Below, piece after piece: positions 45,112 to 53,577 of a DNA stretch of 64,000 nt. The first letter of the stretch is position 1; each line of letters starts with the position of its first letter. The notes beneath the pieces were generated by a model. The model saw nothing but the letters and a program-made list of their open reading frames with translations, was not told the DNA's origin and made no database searches. The DNA lies in assembly GCF_001189235.2 (NCBI RefSeq), contig NZ_LFIP02000006.1, forward strand, positions 310,001 to 374,000, in the 5' to 3' direction. The position numbers were made by a program, and so were the translations under genes. The DNA is from Bradyrhizobium embrapense. GTDB taxonomy: Bacteria; Pseudomonadota; Alphaproteobacteria; Rhizobiales; Xanthobacteraceae.

Positions 45112-45828
45112 CTAGCGGCTGGATTCATGCCGCCGCTGCGCCTTGCGCACATACATCGCACGGTCGGCCTCATCGAGAACGCGATCGGCATCCGAATGCG
45201 CGGTGAGGATCGCAACGCCCGCGGAGGCGCCCGCGGTGACCCGGCTACCACGGAACACGAAGGTCAGACGATCGATCACCTCTTCCAGCGCAGCCGCCTT
45301 GGCGCGGGCATCGGTCTCGCTGAGATTCCACAGCAGCACCGCGAACTCGTCGCCACCGAGACGGCCGATCACGTCGGACGCGCGCACCTCGTCCGATATC
45401 GCGGCGACGATGGTCTTCAGCACCTCGTCACCTGCCGCGTGCCCGAAGGCATCGTTGATCGGCTTGAGGCGATCGACGTCGAGCACGATCAGCGCGCCGG
45501 AGGCCTGATAGCGCTTGATGAAGGAGAGCGAACGGACGAGCTCGCGCTCGAAGCCGCGCCGGTTCAGGATGTCGAGCAGGAAGTCGGTCTCGGCGGAGGC
45601 CTGCAGCTCCTCGATCCGGGCCTGGGCCCGCGCCAGTTGCGCCCGCAACCTGCGGATCGTGGATTTGTCGCCGGAAGCGACCGCGCCTCGCGTGGAGGCT
45701 TTGGTTCCAGCCCCTTTGGTTCCAGTCCCCTTTGTTGCCGTCCTGCCGGATGCGGATTTGCGCGCGGCAGGCGCGCCTTTTCGTCGTTTTGCCGCCCCGG
45801 AGGCAGCCGCCGTCGTCTTCTTCTTCAT
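45112..45828 (-). CDS. GGDEF-domain diguanylate cyclase
   Basis: The 238-residue protein has a basic, Lys/Ala-rich head (AKRRKGAPAARKSASGRTAT), a coiled coil (STIRRLRAQLARAQARIEEL), and a GGDEF domain with DILNRRGFEREL, VLDVDRLKPINDAFGHAAGD and an intact RLGGDEFAVLL. It should make c-di-GMP from two GTP. No sensor domain is fused, but the coil may dimerise it. AAGG is 6 bases before the ATG at 45828; the ATG at 45834 is the alternative. The gene converges on 44854-45105 with 6 bases between stops. Confidence 0.9.
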   Translation of the reverse strand: MKKKTTAAASGAAKRRKGAPAARKSASGRTATKGTGTKGAGTKASTRGAVASGDKSTIRRLRAQLARAQARIEELQASAETDFLLDILNRRGFERELVRSLSFIKRYQASGALIVLDVDRLKPINDAFGHAAGDEVLKTIVAAISDEVRASDVIGRLGGDEFAVLLWNLSETDARAKAAALEEVIDRLTFVFRGSRVTAGASAGVAILTAHSDADRVLDEADRAMYVRKAQRRHESSR

Positions 45829-45980
45829 GCGCATCCTTGTTGAGGCCTGCTTATGAAGGCTTGCCGGGATTCACCAAGACAGGATAGTCCATTCTAACTC
45901 CCTTGCCACCGCCTTGGATGAGAACCGGGCCGCCCCTATAATCGGCCTATGCATTTGGATTCCTGCATAGAATTGAAGAG

Positions 45981-46469
45981 ATGACCGCTCCGATCGCCAT
46001 CATCATGGGAAGCCAGTCCGACTGGGAGACCATGCGCCATGCCGCCGAGACCCTGGCCGCGCTGGGCGTTGCCTGCGAAACGCGCATCGTTTCGGCGCAC
46101 CGCACCCCCGATCGGCTCTATGCCTTTGCCAAGGGCGCCAGGGCGGCCGGCCACAAGGTGATCATTGCCGGCGCCGGCGGCGCCGCGCATCTGCCGGGCA
46201 TGACGGCCGCGCTGACCGAGCTTCCGGTGTTCGGGGTTCCCGTCGAGTCGAAGGCGCTGTCCGGCGTCGATTCGCTGTACTCGATCGTGCAGATGCCGGC
46301 CGGCATCCCGGTCGGGACGCTGGCGATCGGCAAGGCCGGCGCGATCAATGCCGCGTTGCTCGCGGCGAGCGTGCTCGCGCTCAACGATCCTGCCTTGTCG
46401 GCCCGCCTTGCGGCCTGGCGCAAGCAGCAGACCGATGCGGTCAAGGACCATCCGGAGGGCGCGGCGTGA
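45981..46469 (+). CDS. purE: N5-carboxyaminoimidazole ribonucleotide mutase (PurE)
   Basis: The 162-residue protein has the class I PurE signatures: IIMGSQSDWETMRHAAETLA, the His in RIVSAHRTPDRLYAFA and GAGGAAHLPGMTAALTELPV. It converts N5-CAIR to CAIR in de novo purine synthesis. The next gene, purK, overlaps it by 4 bases (GTGA), so the two products work in sequence. A regulatory RNA is not visible upstream. Confidence 0.96.
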   Translation: MTAPIAIIMGSQSDWETMRHAAETLAALGVACETRIVSAHRTPDRLYAFAKGARAAGHKVIIAGAGGAAHLPGMTAALTELPVFGVPVESKALSGVDSLYSIVQMPAGIPVGTLAIGKAGAINAALLAASVLALNDPALSARLAAWRKQQTDAVKDHPEGAA

Positions 46470-47569
46470 CGGCTTCGAACCTCGTGAAGCTGAAGCCGGG
46501 CGACACCATCGGAATCCTCGGCGGCGGACAATTGGGCCGGATGCTGGCGATGTCCGCGGCGCGCCTCGGGCTGCGCTGCCAGGTGTTTTCACCGGATCCG
46601 GACTCGCCGGCATTCGATGTGGTGCAGAACGCGACCTGCGCGGAATATGCCGACGTCGAGGCGCTCGAACTGTTCGCCAACGACGTCGACGTCGTCACCT
46701 ATGAATTCGAGAATGTCCCGGCCGCGACCGCAATGGTGCTCGCCGCGCGCCGCCCGGTGCTGCCCGCCTACAAGATCCTCGAGACCACGCAGGACCGGCT
46801 GATCGAGAAGGATTTCGTTAGCAAGCTCGGAATCGGCACCGCCGATTATGCCGACGTCTCCTCGGTCGCCACGCTGCGCACGGCAATCGAGCGGATCGGG
46901 CTGCCTGCCGTGATCAAGACCCGCCGCTTCGGCTATGACGGCAAGGGACAGGCCATCATCCGCGCCGGCGACGACCTCGAGCAGGTCTGGCAGGACCTCG
47001 GCACCAAGTCGGCCATCCTCGAGGCCTTCGTGCCGTTCGAGCGCGAGATCTCGGTGATCGCGGCGCGCTCCGCGTCCGGCGAGGTCGAGTGCTTCGACGT
47101 CACCGAGAACGAGCACCGCGACCATATTCTGAAAACTTCGCGCGCGCCGGCAGCGATCCCCGACGAGCTTGCGGCGCAGGCGCGGGCGATCGCCGAAAAA
47201 ATTGCTGCGGCGCTCGACTATGTCGGCGTGCTCGCGGTGGAGATGTTCGTGGTGCCCGGTAACGGCGCAGCGACGGTGCTGGTCAACGAGATCGCGCCGC
47301 GCGTTCATAACTCCGGCCACTGGACGCTCGACGGCGCCTCGATCTCGCAATTCGAGCAGCACATCCGTGCGATCGCCGGCTGGCCGCTCGGCAAGCCGGT
47401 GCGCCACGGCGAGGTCACCATGACCAACCTGATCGGCGACGACATCCTGAGCTACGAGCAGTGGCTCACCGTTCCCGGCGCCACCGTGCACCTGTACGGC
47501 AAGGGCACGCCGCGCCCCGGCCGCAAGATGGGGCACGTCACCGAAGTGACGCCGGCCCGCAAGCCGTAA
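46466..47569 (+). CDS. purK: N5-carboxyaminoimidazole ribonucleotide synthase (PurK)
   Basis: The 367-residue ATP-grasp protein starts at GTG 46466. It has the Rossmann-like opening GDTIGILGGGQLGRMLAMSA, the VITYEFEN-type VVTYEFENVPA, KTRRFGYDGKGQA (ATP-binding loop) and NEIAPRVHNSGHWTLDGASI near the C-terminus. It makes N5-CAIR from AIR, bicarbonate and ATP, feeding PurE. It overlaps purE. A perfect hairpin (47612-47640) lies 42 bases after the stop. Confidence 0.95.
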   Translation: MTASNLVKLKPGDTIGILGGGQLGRMLAMSAARLGLRCQVFSPDPDSPAFDVVQNATCAEYADVEALELFANDVDVVTYEFENVPAATAMVLAARRPVLPAYKILETTQDRLIEKDFVSKLGIGTADYADVSSVATLRTAIERIGLPAVIKTRRFGYDGKGQAIIRAGDDLEQVWQDLGTKSAILEAFVPFEREISVIAARSASGEVECFDVTENEHRDHILKTSRAPAAIPDELAAQARAIAEKIAAALDYVGVLAVEMFVVPGNGAATVLVNEIAPRVHNSGHWTLDGASISQFEQHIRAIAGWPLGKPVRHGEVTMTNLIGDDILSYEQWLTVPGATVHLYGKGTPRPGRKMGHVTEVTPARKP

Positions 47570-47611
47570 TTCCAGATCGGCGGCCGCGGCCGCCATCGCG
47601 TCATCGAGGGA

Positions 47612-47640
47612 AATGGGATCGTGGCAACCACGATCCCATT
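47612..47640. terminator. Terminator-like hairpin between purK and aqpZ
   Basis: AATGGGATCGTGG (47612-47624) and CCACGATCCCATT (47628-47640) form a perfect 13-base stem around CAA. It is exactly symmetric, so it works the same on both strands. Neither side has a clear T-tract. Confidence 0.6.
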
Positions 47641-47659
47641 AACGCTCTAAACTAGCCGA

Positions 47660-48382
47660 TCACGCAGTCTTGACGCCGGCGACGATGCCGGCCGGCTCGT
47701 CGCTGAGCCAGCGATAGATCACGCCGCCGAGCGCACCGCCGATCAGAGGCGCGACCCAGAACATCCAGAGCTGCCCCAGCGCCCAGCCGCCGACGAACAG
47801 CGCCGGTCCGGTGCTGCGCGCCGGATTCACCGAGGTGTTGGTGACGGGAATGCTGACGAGATGGATCATGACAAGCGCAAGGCCGATCGCGAGCGGCGCG
47901 AAGCCGGCGGGCGCCTTGCCATGGGTGGATCCCATGATGATGAACAGGAACATCATGGTCATCACCACCTCGGTGATGAAGCATACCACCGTGCTGTAGT
48001 GACCCGGTGAGTGCGCGTCGTAGCCGTTGGAGGCGAAGCCCTTGGTGACATCGAAGCCGGGCGCGCCGCTGGCGATCACATAGAGCAGCCAGGCCGCGAT
48101 GATCGCACCGGCGACCTGCGCGATGATGTAGGGCAGCACCTGGCCGCCGGGGAAACGCCCGCCGGCGGCGAGGCCGACTGTCACGGCCGGGTTGAGATGG
48201 CAACCCGAGATATGGCCGATCGCATAGGCCATGGTCACGACGCTGAGCCCAAACGCCAATGACACCCCGACGAGGCCGATCCCGACCTGCGGAAAGCCGG
48301 CCGCGATGACCGCGCTGCCGCAGCCCGCGAATGTGAGCCAGAACGTACCGATCAGTTCGGCCGCGTATTTCTTCATGTCCAT
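47660..48382 (-). CDS. aqpZ: Aquaporin Z
   Basis: The 240-residue protein has six TM helices and both half-helix motifs, NPA at residues 64-66 (SGCHLNPAVTVGLAAG) and NPA-R at 186-189 (VTNTSVNPARSTGPA). A selectivity-filter Arg follows the second. Its N-terminus is KKYAAELIGTFWLTFAGCGS. It is a tetrameric water channel of the inner membrane. Its close match to AqpZ rather than GlpF is indicated by the short loops and the absence of the GlpF Asp after the second NPA. Confidence 0.93.
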   Translation of the reverse strand: MDMKKYAAELIGTFWLTFAGCGSAVIAAGFPQVGIGLVGVSLAFGLSVVTMAYAIGHISGCHLNPAVTVGLAAGGRFPGGQVLPYIIAQVAGAIIAAWLLYVIASGAPGFDVTKGFASNGYDAHSPGHYSTVVCFITEVVMTMMFLFIIMGSTHGKAPAGFAPLAIGLALVMIHLVSIPVTNTSVNPARSTGPALFVGGWALGQLWMFWVAPLIGGALGGVIYRWLSDEPAGIVAGVKTA

Positions 48383-48647
48383 GTGGCATCTCCCCTATTT
48401 CCAATGTCCGGGTTATCGAAAACTCCGGGAGCGGCCCCGATACCGGCGCCAAATCACCCAAATCAGGGCCGCACAAAGGCATTTTTGCCCCATTTCGTGG
48501 CTTTACTAGGCCCGAAAGTCACTCGACCGGTGGACATCTGCGCGTTTGTCTGATACATGCGCGCGCCTAGGGTTAAGAGGCAGGCCTTTTGCCGCCCCTT
48601 TAACCCCGCCAGAATTCCGAACCAATCAATTCAAAAGAGGATGCCGC

Positions 48648-48944
48648 GTGCAGGTTCTCGTCCGCGATAACAATGTCGACCAAGCCCTGAAGGCGCTGAA
48701 GAAGAAGATGCAGCGCGAGGGCATTTTCCGCGAGATGAAGCTCCGCGGTCACTACGAAAAGCCCTCTGAGAAGAAGGCCCGCGAAAAGGCCGAGGCCGTG
48801 CGCCGTGCGCGCAAGCTGGCGCGCAAGAAGCTGCAGCGTGAAGGCCTGCTGCCGATGAAGCCGAAGCCGGTGTTCGGCGCTGGTCCCGGTGGCGACCGCG
48901 GCGGCCGTCCGGGTGGTGCCGGCGCGGGTCGCGGACCGCGCTGA
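48648..48944 (+). CDS. rpsU: 30S ribosomal protein S21, long form
   Basis: The 98-residue protein starts at GTG 48648 after AGAGGA. QVLVRDNNVDQALKALKKKM and RARKLARKKLQREGLL are the hallmarks of S21. It is longer than the 71-residue E. coli protein because of a Gly/Arg-rich tail (GGDRGGRPGGAGAGRGPR) seen in bradyrhizobia. S21 sits on the platform of the 30S subunit near the anti-Shine-Dalgarno. A clean terminator follows. Confidence 0.95.
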   Translation: MQVLVRDNNVDQALKALKKKMQREGIFREMKLRGHYEKPSEKKAREKAEAVRRARKLARKKLQREGLLPMKPKPVFGAGPGGDRGGRPGGAGAGRGPR

Positions 48945-48968
48945 GCCGTTTTGCCGATCTGGAAGTCT

Positions 48969-49001
48969 AACAGCGCGGGCCATGGGCCCGCGTTGTTGTT
49001 T
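48969..49001 (+). terminator. Rho-independent terminator of rpsU
   Basis: AACAGCGCGGGCC (48969-48981) pairs with GGCCCGCGTTGTT (48985-48997) across ATG, with one G-T pair, followed by GTTTT. Confidence 0.85.
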
Positions 49002-49057
49002 TGAAGCCAGCCGTGTTCCGGGGTACCCATGCAAAACGACCGGCAAGAGCATTTTGC

Positions 49058-49717
49058 ATGATGGCCGTTCCGGCGCCCCACTCCCCGTTCCCAGAAGCTG
49101 CGCACCGCCGCCGTGCGGCGCACCTCGTCACCATGGCCATGATCCTCAGCCTGCCGCTCGGGGGGTGCTCCTTCGACTTGGGATCATGGGGCTCGAACGA
49201 CAAGCCGAAACAGGCTGCCGCTGCCGACAAGCCCGCTACCGACACCATCACCCCACAGGACATCAACAGCGCCAAGGATCACGCCACCCGCGGCCAGGTG
49301 CTGGCGCATTCCGGCAAGCTCGACGAGGCGCAGGCGGAGTTCGAGCAAGCGCTGACCACCGACCCCTACAACATCCAGGCGCTGTACGGCCGTGGCCTGA
49401 TCTATCAGGGCCGCGGACAGCATCAGCAGGCGATCGACGATTTCACCGCGGCGAGTGGGCTGTCGCCGCAGAAGGCCGAGCCGCTGATCGGCCGCGCCAC
49501 CAGCTACCTCGCGCTCGACAAGGCCAAGCAGGCCGCGACCGACCTCGACGAGGCCGTGCAGGCCGATCCCGGTAATGTTGCGGCGTGGAGTGCGCGCGGC
49601 CAGGCCTATGAGCGGCTTGGCGACAAAGCCAAGGCGGCGGCGTCCTACAATCGCGCGCTCGCGCTGCGGCCGAATGACGGAAGCGCGCGCAGCGGGCTGG
49701 CGCGCACCGGCGGCTAA
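49058..49717 (+). CDS. TPR lipoprotein
   Basis: The 219-residue product starts MMAVPAPHSPFPEAAHRRRA and has a lipoprotein signal with lipobox LPLGGC (Cys at about residue 37). The mature part has a Lys/Ala-rich spacer and three to four tetratricopeptide units (AHSGKLDEAQAEFEQALTTD, RGQHQQAIDDFTAASGLSPQ, LDKAKQAATDLDEAVQADPG, LGDKAKAAASYNRALALRPN). It is probably anchored to the inner or outer membrane and used in protein interaction. The start is uncertain; a later ATG at 49133 would also precede the lipobox. No close functional assignment. Confidence 0.8.
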   Translation: MMAVPAPHSPFPEAAHRRRAAHLVTMAMILSLPLGGCSFDLGSWGSNDKPKQAAAADKPATDTITPQDINSAKDHATRGQVLAHSGKLDEAQAEFEQALTTDPYNIQALYGRGLIYQGRGQHQQAIDDFTAASGLSPQKAEPLIGRATSYLALDKAKQAATDLDEAVQADPGNVAAWSARGQAYERLGDKAKAAASYNRALALRPNDGSARSGLARTGG

Positions 49718-49762
49718 AGCGGGATGAAGTCAGGTTGAATCGGTTTGGCCTCGGGTCCAGTT

Positions 49763-49885
49763 CACCTCTCCCCATCGGGGAGAGGTCAATTTGCGTAGCA
49801 AATCGGGTGAGGGGCCGCAGCTCCAACGAGGGACCGTAACCCCTCACCCGGCGCTACGCGCCGACCTCTCCCAAGGGAGAGGTGG
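49763..49885 (+). repeat. CT-rich double-hairpin repeat, family 3 copy 3
   Basis: The first hairpin is ACCTCTCCCC/GGGGAGAGGT, then GGGTGAGGGG. It is followed by CCCCTCACCCGGCGC, GCGCCGACCTCTCCC and a closing GGGAGAGGT. A truncated 'TAAAGCGGGATGAAGTCAGG' unit precedes it (49716-49740). The two genes around it converge. Confidence 0.75.
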
Positions 49886-49948
49886 ACTTCCGACGTCGTG
49901 CCAATTCAACCTAACCTCACCATGCTTTGAGCGCGGCGATGCCTCGGG

Positions 49949-50815
49949 TTACTTCGGCAGGACGGCGTGGAACATCGACTTCATGCCGGAGAACATGTCG
50001 TCGGTCACCGAGGTGTGCTCGTTTTTCGGCGCCGGCATGGCGGCATCGGCGCGCAGGTCGAGCGGGGCCTGCAACACCGGGACCGGGATGTCGGCCGGCG
50101 GCGTCAGCCGATTCGCATCCTGGGCAGTGGCAGCGTAGGGCGCACGCGGCTGCGAGGCTTGATCGGCACTGTCGGTGGACGGATTCGACACCATGATCGG
50201 CGGCGGCAACGGCCGGATCGCCGGGGCTGCCGCCGGACGCTGCTGGTCAGGCAGGCGGGCGAGATCGGTGCTGCGAGCGTCCTGCGGCCGTTCCTTGCGC
50301 AACCGTTCGATCGCGGCGCGCGCAAGATCGTTGGCGTCGTGGGCTTCCTCCGGCGTGACGGCGGACTCGACCGGCGCGGCGGCGGGCGCAGCCTTGGCGA
50401 CCGCCTTCGCCGGATGATGGCGCGCGTCAGTCGGGATGCTGGCCGTATCGGCCGGCGCATCAGCCTTGCTGTCGGAAGATTTGGTGTCAGCAGACTTGGT
50501 GTCAGAGGATTTGGGATCGGCGGGCTTCTCGGTGACGGTGGCCTTCTCCGATGCCGACCGCTCGATCAGCGTGCGCTCGGACATGCCCTTGGCCTTCACG
50601 CCGGCTTCCGGGAGGCTGCTGACCACGGTGGACTTTTCGGCGGGCTTGGCGGGGGCTTTCGCATCTGGCTTGGGATCGACCGCAGCGGTCACGGCTGCCG
50701 TGACCGGCGCTTGCGGCTTGGCCACGATGTAGTGATTGACGATGTACGCCCCGATGATGGTCGCTGCCACCGAGGGTAAGATGTCCATCACGAATTTCTT
50801 CAGGTAACTCAGCAT
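49949..50815 (-). CDS. Membrane-anchored low-complexity protein
   Basis: The 288-residue protein has a single N-terminal anchor (MDILPSVAATIIGAYIVNHY) and then a long Ala/Pro/Lys/Asp-rich region. A short repetitive stretch (SSDTKSADTKSSDSKADAPA) is visible, and its DNA shows a 15-18-base tandem pattern near 50480-50515. The C-terminal part (NEHTSVTDDMFSGMKSMFHA) is more protein-like and ends VLPK. The bulk is probably extracytoplasmic and disordered. I recognise no domain. Confidence 0.65.
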   Translation of the reverse strand: MLSYLKKFVMDILPSVAATIIGAYIVNHYIVAKPQAPVTAAVTAAVDPKPDAKAPAKPAEKSTVVSSLPEAGVKAKGMSERTLIERSASEKATVTEKPADPKSSDTKSADTKSSDSKADAPADTASIPTDARHHPAKAVAKAAPAAAPVESAVTPEEAHDANDLARAAIERLRKERPQDARSTDLARLPDQQRPAAAPAIRPLPPPIMVSNPSTDSADQASQPRAPYAATAQDANRLTPPADIPVPVLQAPLDLRADAAMPAPKNEHTSVTDDMFSGMKSMFHAVLPK

Positions 50816-51090
50816 GACCTGCCACTCCCCACCCCGTTATCTCATGCTGGAACTTTGAGGCACATTCAGGGATCAACTGCGACGGATCGGTGGCAAACCC
50901 CCGTCCCGACGTCACCTTTGGTGTCACTTTGGTTTCAGCGGAGGCGCCCCCTGCGTAGGCCGCATCCGCCTTCTAGATCATCGTGCAGCCGTTAACGGGT
51001 TATGAATTTCCACAGCCGCGCGCACTCGGACCTGCCATTCGGCGCGCGCAGGGTTACTTGTGGGGGTCCTTGCGGGATTGTTGCGCCTCG

Positions 51091-51375
51091 TCAGGGCTTG
51101 AGTTCGACCTCGAGGAACACGATCTCGCTGGCCGTCTCGTTGAGCACGTCGTGTTGGACCCCGGCCTTGCGGAAATAGGACTTTCCGGCGCCGAGCTGGG
51201 CCCTGGAGCGCTCGCCGTTCGGCGCCACGATGGTCATCTCGCCGGCCGTGATCGGAACGATGACGTAGTCCATCTCATGGGTGTGCTGGCCGGTGGCGCT
51301 GCCCGGCGCGAGCCGCCATTCGGTCACGCGGACCTCCGCCGTATCCACCTGTACATCCGATTTGGCGCTGAGCAT
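51091..51375 (-). CDS. Cupin-domain protein
   Basis: The 94-residue protein is a single cupin barrel. EWRLAPGSATGQHTHEMDYV carries the G-x5-H-x-H-x3-4-E motif 1, and QLGAGKSYFRKAGVQHDVLN supplies the second with its G-x5-P/A-x-G-x2-H. Metal binding is therefore plausible. The ATG at 51375 follows GGAGAAAGTGACG. Its function is unknown; small stand-alone cupins bind diverse small molecules. It is followed downstream (leftward) by 275 bases without a gene and preceded by the antiporter gene, 40 bases upstream, in the same direction, so cotranscription is possible. Confidence 0.8.
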   Translation of the reverse strand: MLSAKSDVQVDTAEVRVTEWRLAPGSATGQHTHEMDYVIVPITAGEMTIVAPNGERSRAQLGAGKSYFRKAGVQHDVLNETASEIVFLEVELKP

Positions 51376-51415
51376 CGTCACTTTCTCCAAGCTTCTTGTT
51401 TGAGCGGATCATGCC

Positions 51416-52513
51416 CTACGGCACGAAAACCATGAACACGAACACTGCGAACACCACCATGTGAACGAGCCCGAACAGGATGTTGGTGCGGCCGGTTCCG
51501 AAGGTGAGCATGCTGACCATGAAGGTGAGCAGCAGGATCAGCATATGCTGGTTGCTGAGCCCGAGCACCAGCTGCTTGTCGAGCACCGAGGCGGCAACGG
51601 CGACCGCGGGAACCGTGAGCCCGATGGTCGCGATCGACGAGCCGAGCGCGAGGTTGATGCTCTTCTGCAGGTCGTTCTTGCGCGCCGCCGACACGGCGGC
51701 AACGCTCTCCGGCAGCAGGATCAGCGCCGCCACCACCAGGCCGGCAAAGGCCGGCGGTGCGCCGATCTTGACGGTGACGACATCGACCACCAGCGAGAAC
51801 TTCTTGGCCAACAGCACCACCGCCAGCAGTGACACCAGCAGCAGGGCGACGCTGATCGCGGTCTCGCGGTCCGACATCACCTCGCCATGCGCCGCCGCAT
51901 CGTTGGCGCCGCTGACGAAATAATCGCGGTGGCGGATGGTCTGGGTGTAGAGGAACACCGCGTAAAGCAGCAGGGTCACGACGCTGATCACGGCGAGCTG
52001 AGCCGTGGAATAGATCGGGCCCGGCGCGGTCAGCGTGAAATTCGGCATGTCCAGCGTGATGGTCGCGAGCACGAACAGCACGCTGAGGTAGAGGTTGGCG
52101 CCGGTGATCTGGAAATCCTGCTCGCGGTAGCGGATGCCGCCGATGAAGATGCAGAGCCCGACCAGGCCGTTGCAGACGATCATCACCACCGCAAACACGG
52201 TGTCGCGCGCCAGCGTCGGCGCCGGGGTGTCGCCCAGCATGATGGTCGAGATCAGCGCCACCTCGATGATCGTCACGGCCAGCGTCAGCAGCAGCGTACC
52301 GAACGGCTCGCCGATGCGCTCGGCAATCATCTCGGCATGGTGGACGGCCGCGAACACGGTACCGAACAGAATCACGAGCAGCACGGCCGCGAACACCCAG
52401 CCCCCGGCCGATGGTGCGAAGCTGTAGCCGCTGACCGAGACTGCGGCAAACAACAGCACCGCCAGAACGGGATACAGCCAGGCCGACCGTGGCATCGGTC
52501 CGTGTGCGCTCAT
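51416..52513 (-). CDS. chaA: Calcium/proton antiporter (ChaA type)
   Basis: The 365-residue protein has about eleven TM helices and two copies of the CaCA alpha-repeat: GEPFGTLLLTLAVTIIEVAL and LALGSSIATIGLTVPAVAVA. The end FGTGRTNILFGLVHMVVFAV closely mirrors E. coli ChaA. Such antiporters expel Ca2+, Na+ or K+ for protons and help at alkaline pH. Acidic residues inside the repeats are conserved. It lies 54 bases downstream of the alpha/beta hydrolase gene on the same strand and may be in its operon. Confidence 0.88.
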   Translation of the reverse strand: MSAHGPMPRSAWLYPVLAVLLFAAVSVSGYSFAPSAGGWVFAAVLLVILFGTVFAAVHHAEMIAERIGEPFGTLLLTLAVTIIEVALISTIMLGDTPAPTLARDTVFAVVMIVCNGLVGLCIFIGGIRYREQDFQITGANLYLSVLFVLATITLDMPNFTLTAPGPIYSTAQLAVISVVTLLLYAVFLYTQTIRHRDYFVSGANDAAAHGEVMSDRETAISVALLLVSLLAVVLLAKKFSLVVDVVTVKIGAPPAFAGLVVAALILLPESVAAVSAARKNDLQKSINLALGSSIATIGLTVPAVAVAASVLDKQLVLGLSNQHMLILLLTFMVSMLTFGTGRTNILFGLVHMVVFAVFVFMVFVP

Positions 52514-52568
52514 TGTGGGGGTCCCCTCACGTCATTGGCCCCAATTATGCGACAGACAATCGCCGCCG

Positions 52569-53387
52569 TCAGCCTCTTGCGGCGTCGATAAACCGCCTTG
52601 CGGTATCCATCGCACCGAAATCGTCGAGATCGTCGTGCCCGCCACCGGGCAGGCGCACGAACTGCTTGGGCGCGCGGGCGAGGTCGAACAGCCGCTCGCC
52701 GAATCCGATCGGAATCATCGGATCGTTGCTGCCGTGGATGATCAGGAGCGGCGCCGTAACGCCGGCGATTCGCCGGTCGGAGTGGAATTGATCCCGCATC
52801 AGCAGGCTGACCGGCACATACCAGAAGTGCGCACCGGCAACATCGGCCGTCGAGGTATAGGGCGCCTCCAGGATCAGCCTGCCGACCGGATGTTCGGCGG
52901 CGAGCGCGACCGCAACGCCGGTGCCGAGGGAAAATCCCCAGGCCACGATCTGCTCGGCGCGGTAGCGCGCGGTGGTGAATGCGTAAGCGGCCTCGGCGTC
53001 CTGCAGCAGCCCCCGCTCGCTCGGAGACCCGCTCGAGCCGGCGTAGCCCCGGTAGGACAATGCGACCAGCCCGGTACCGTCGGCCGTGATGGCCTTGAAG
53101 CGCGCCACGCGGCCGGCCAGGAAATCGCCATTGCCGGGAAAGAACAACACCAACGGCCGGCCCGGCTTCGCCGGCACATGCCAGACGATGACCTTCTCGC
53201 CATCCGCCGTGGTCAGGACATGCTCCTCCGCTTCGGGAAGACCGGCCGCTGCAGGCGCCGTCCGCCCGACCTGCGGGATCGGAAACAGCAATTCGCGCTG
53301 CTTGACGTAGAGCACCGCGAGGCCGCCGAGATAGATGACGACCGCGGCGATCGCGAGCCATTTCGGGATTGCGAGTGCCAGCGCCAT
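52569..53387 (-). CDS. Alpha/beta hydrolase, membrane-anchored
   Basis: The 272-residue protein has an N-terminal hydrophobic anchor (PKWLAIAAVVIYLGGLAVLY) and then a BEM46/ABHD13-like hydrolase fold. LVLFFPGNGDFLAGR is the HG/PGNG oxyanion turn, IVAWGFSLGTGVAVALAAEH contains the nucleophile elbow G-x-S-x-G, and HGSNDPMIPIGFGERLF carries the acid, with His in GGGHDDLDDFGAMD. It is probably a periplasmic-side or membrane-associated esterase. The substrate is unknown. A 56-codon gene lies 14 bases upstream on the same strand. Confidence 0.88.
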   Translation of the reverse strand: MALALAIPKWLAIAAVVIYLGGLAVLYVKQRELLFPIPQVGRTAPAAAGLPEAEEHVLTTADGEKVIVWHVPAKPGRPLVLFFPGNGDFLAGRVARFKAITADGTGLVALSYRGYAGSSGSPSERGLLQDAEAAYAFTTARYRAEQIVAWGFSLGTGVAVALAAEHPVGRLILEAPYTSTADVAGAHFWYVPVSLLMRDQFHSDRRIAGVTAPLLIIHGSNDPMIPIGFGERLFDLARAPKQFVRLPGGGHDDLDDFGAMDTARRFIDAARG

Positions 53388-53401
53388 CCGCGATGCCGCA
53401 G

Positions 53402-53572
53402 TTATGTCTTGCCGCGGAGCTTCCGCCGCTTCTCGACCTCAGCCTTGATGCTGTCGGGGACCGGCCGGCAGGCGCACGCCGCCGCATGCGCGACGTGCCA
53501 CCCGATGCGCTGCTCGCGCGTGGCTCGGGGCGGCATGCGATGGTGTCGATGCCACTCCCGGTTCAGGACCAT
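53402..53572 (-). CDS. 56-residue conserved hypothetical protein downstream of pntB
   Basis: The short frame starts at 53572, 5 bases after the pntB stop, and reads MVLNREWHRHHRMPPRATRE, then QRIGWHVAHAAACACRPVPD and SIKAEVEKRRKL. The middle 'MP...T.EQRI.WH..HA..C.CRPIP.S' pattern is, as far as I remember, conserved among Rhizobiales as a tiny hypothetical protein. It has three His and two Cys in that stretch, which might bind a metal. Its tight link to the transhydrogenase operon suggests cotranscription; the ribosome site is weak. Confidence 0.6.
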   Translation of the reverse strand: MVLNREWHRHHRMPPRATREQRIGWHVAHAAACACRPVPDSIKAEVEKRRKLRGKT

Positions 53573-53577
53573 CCGCG

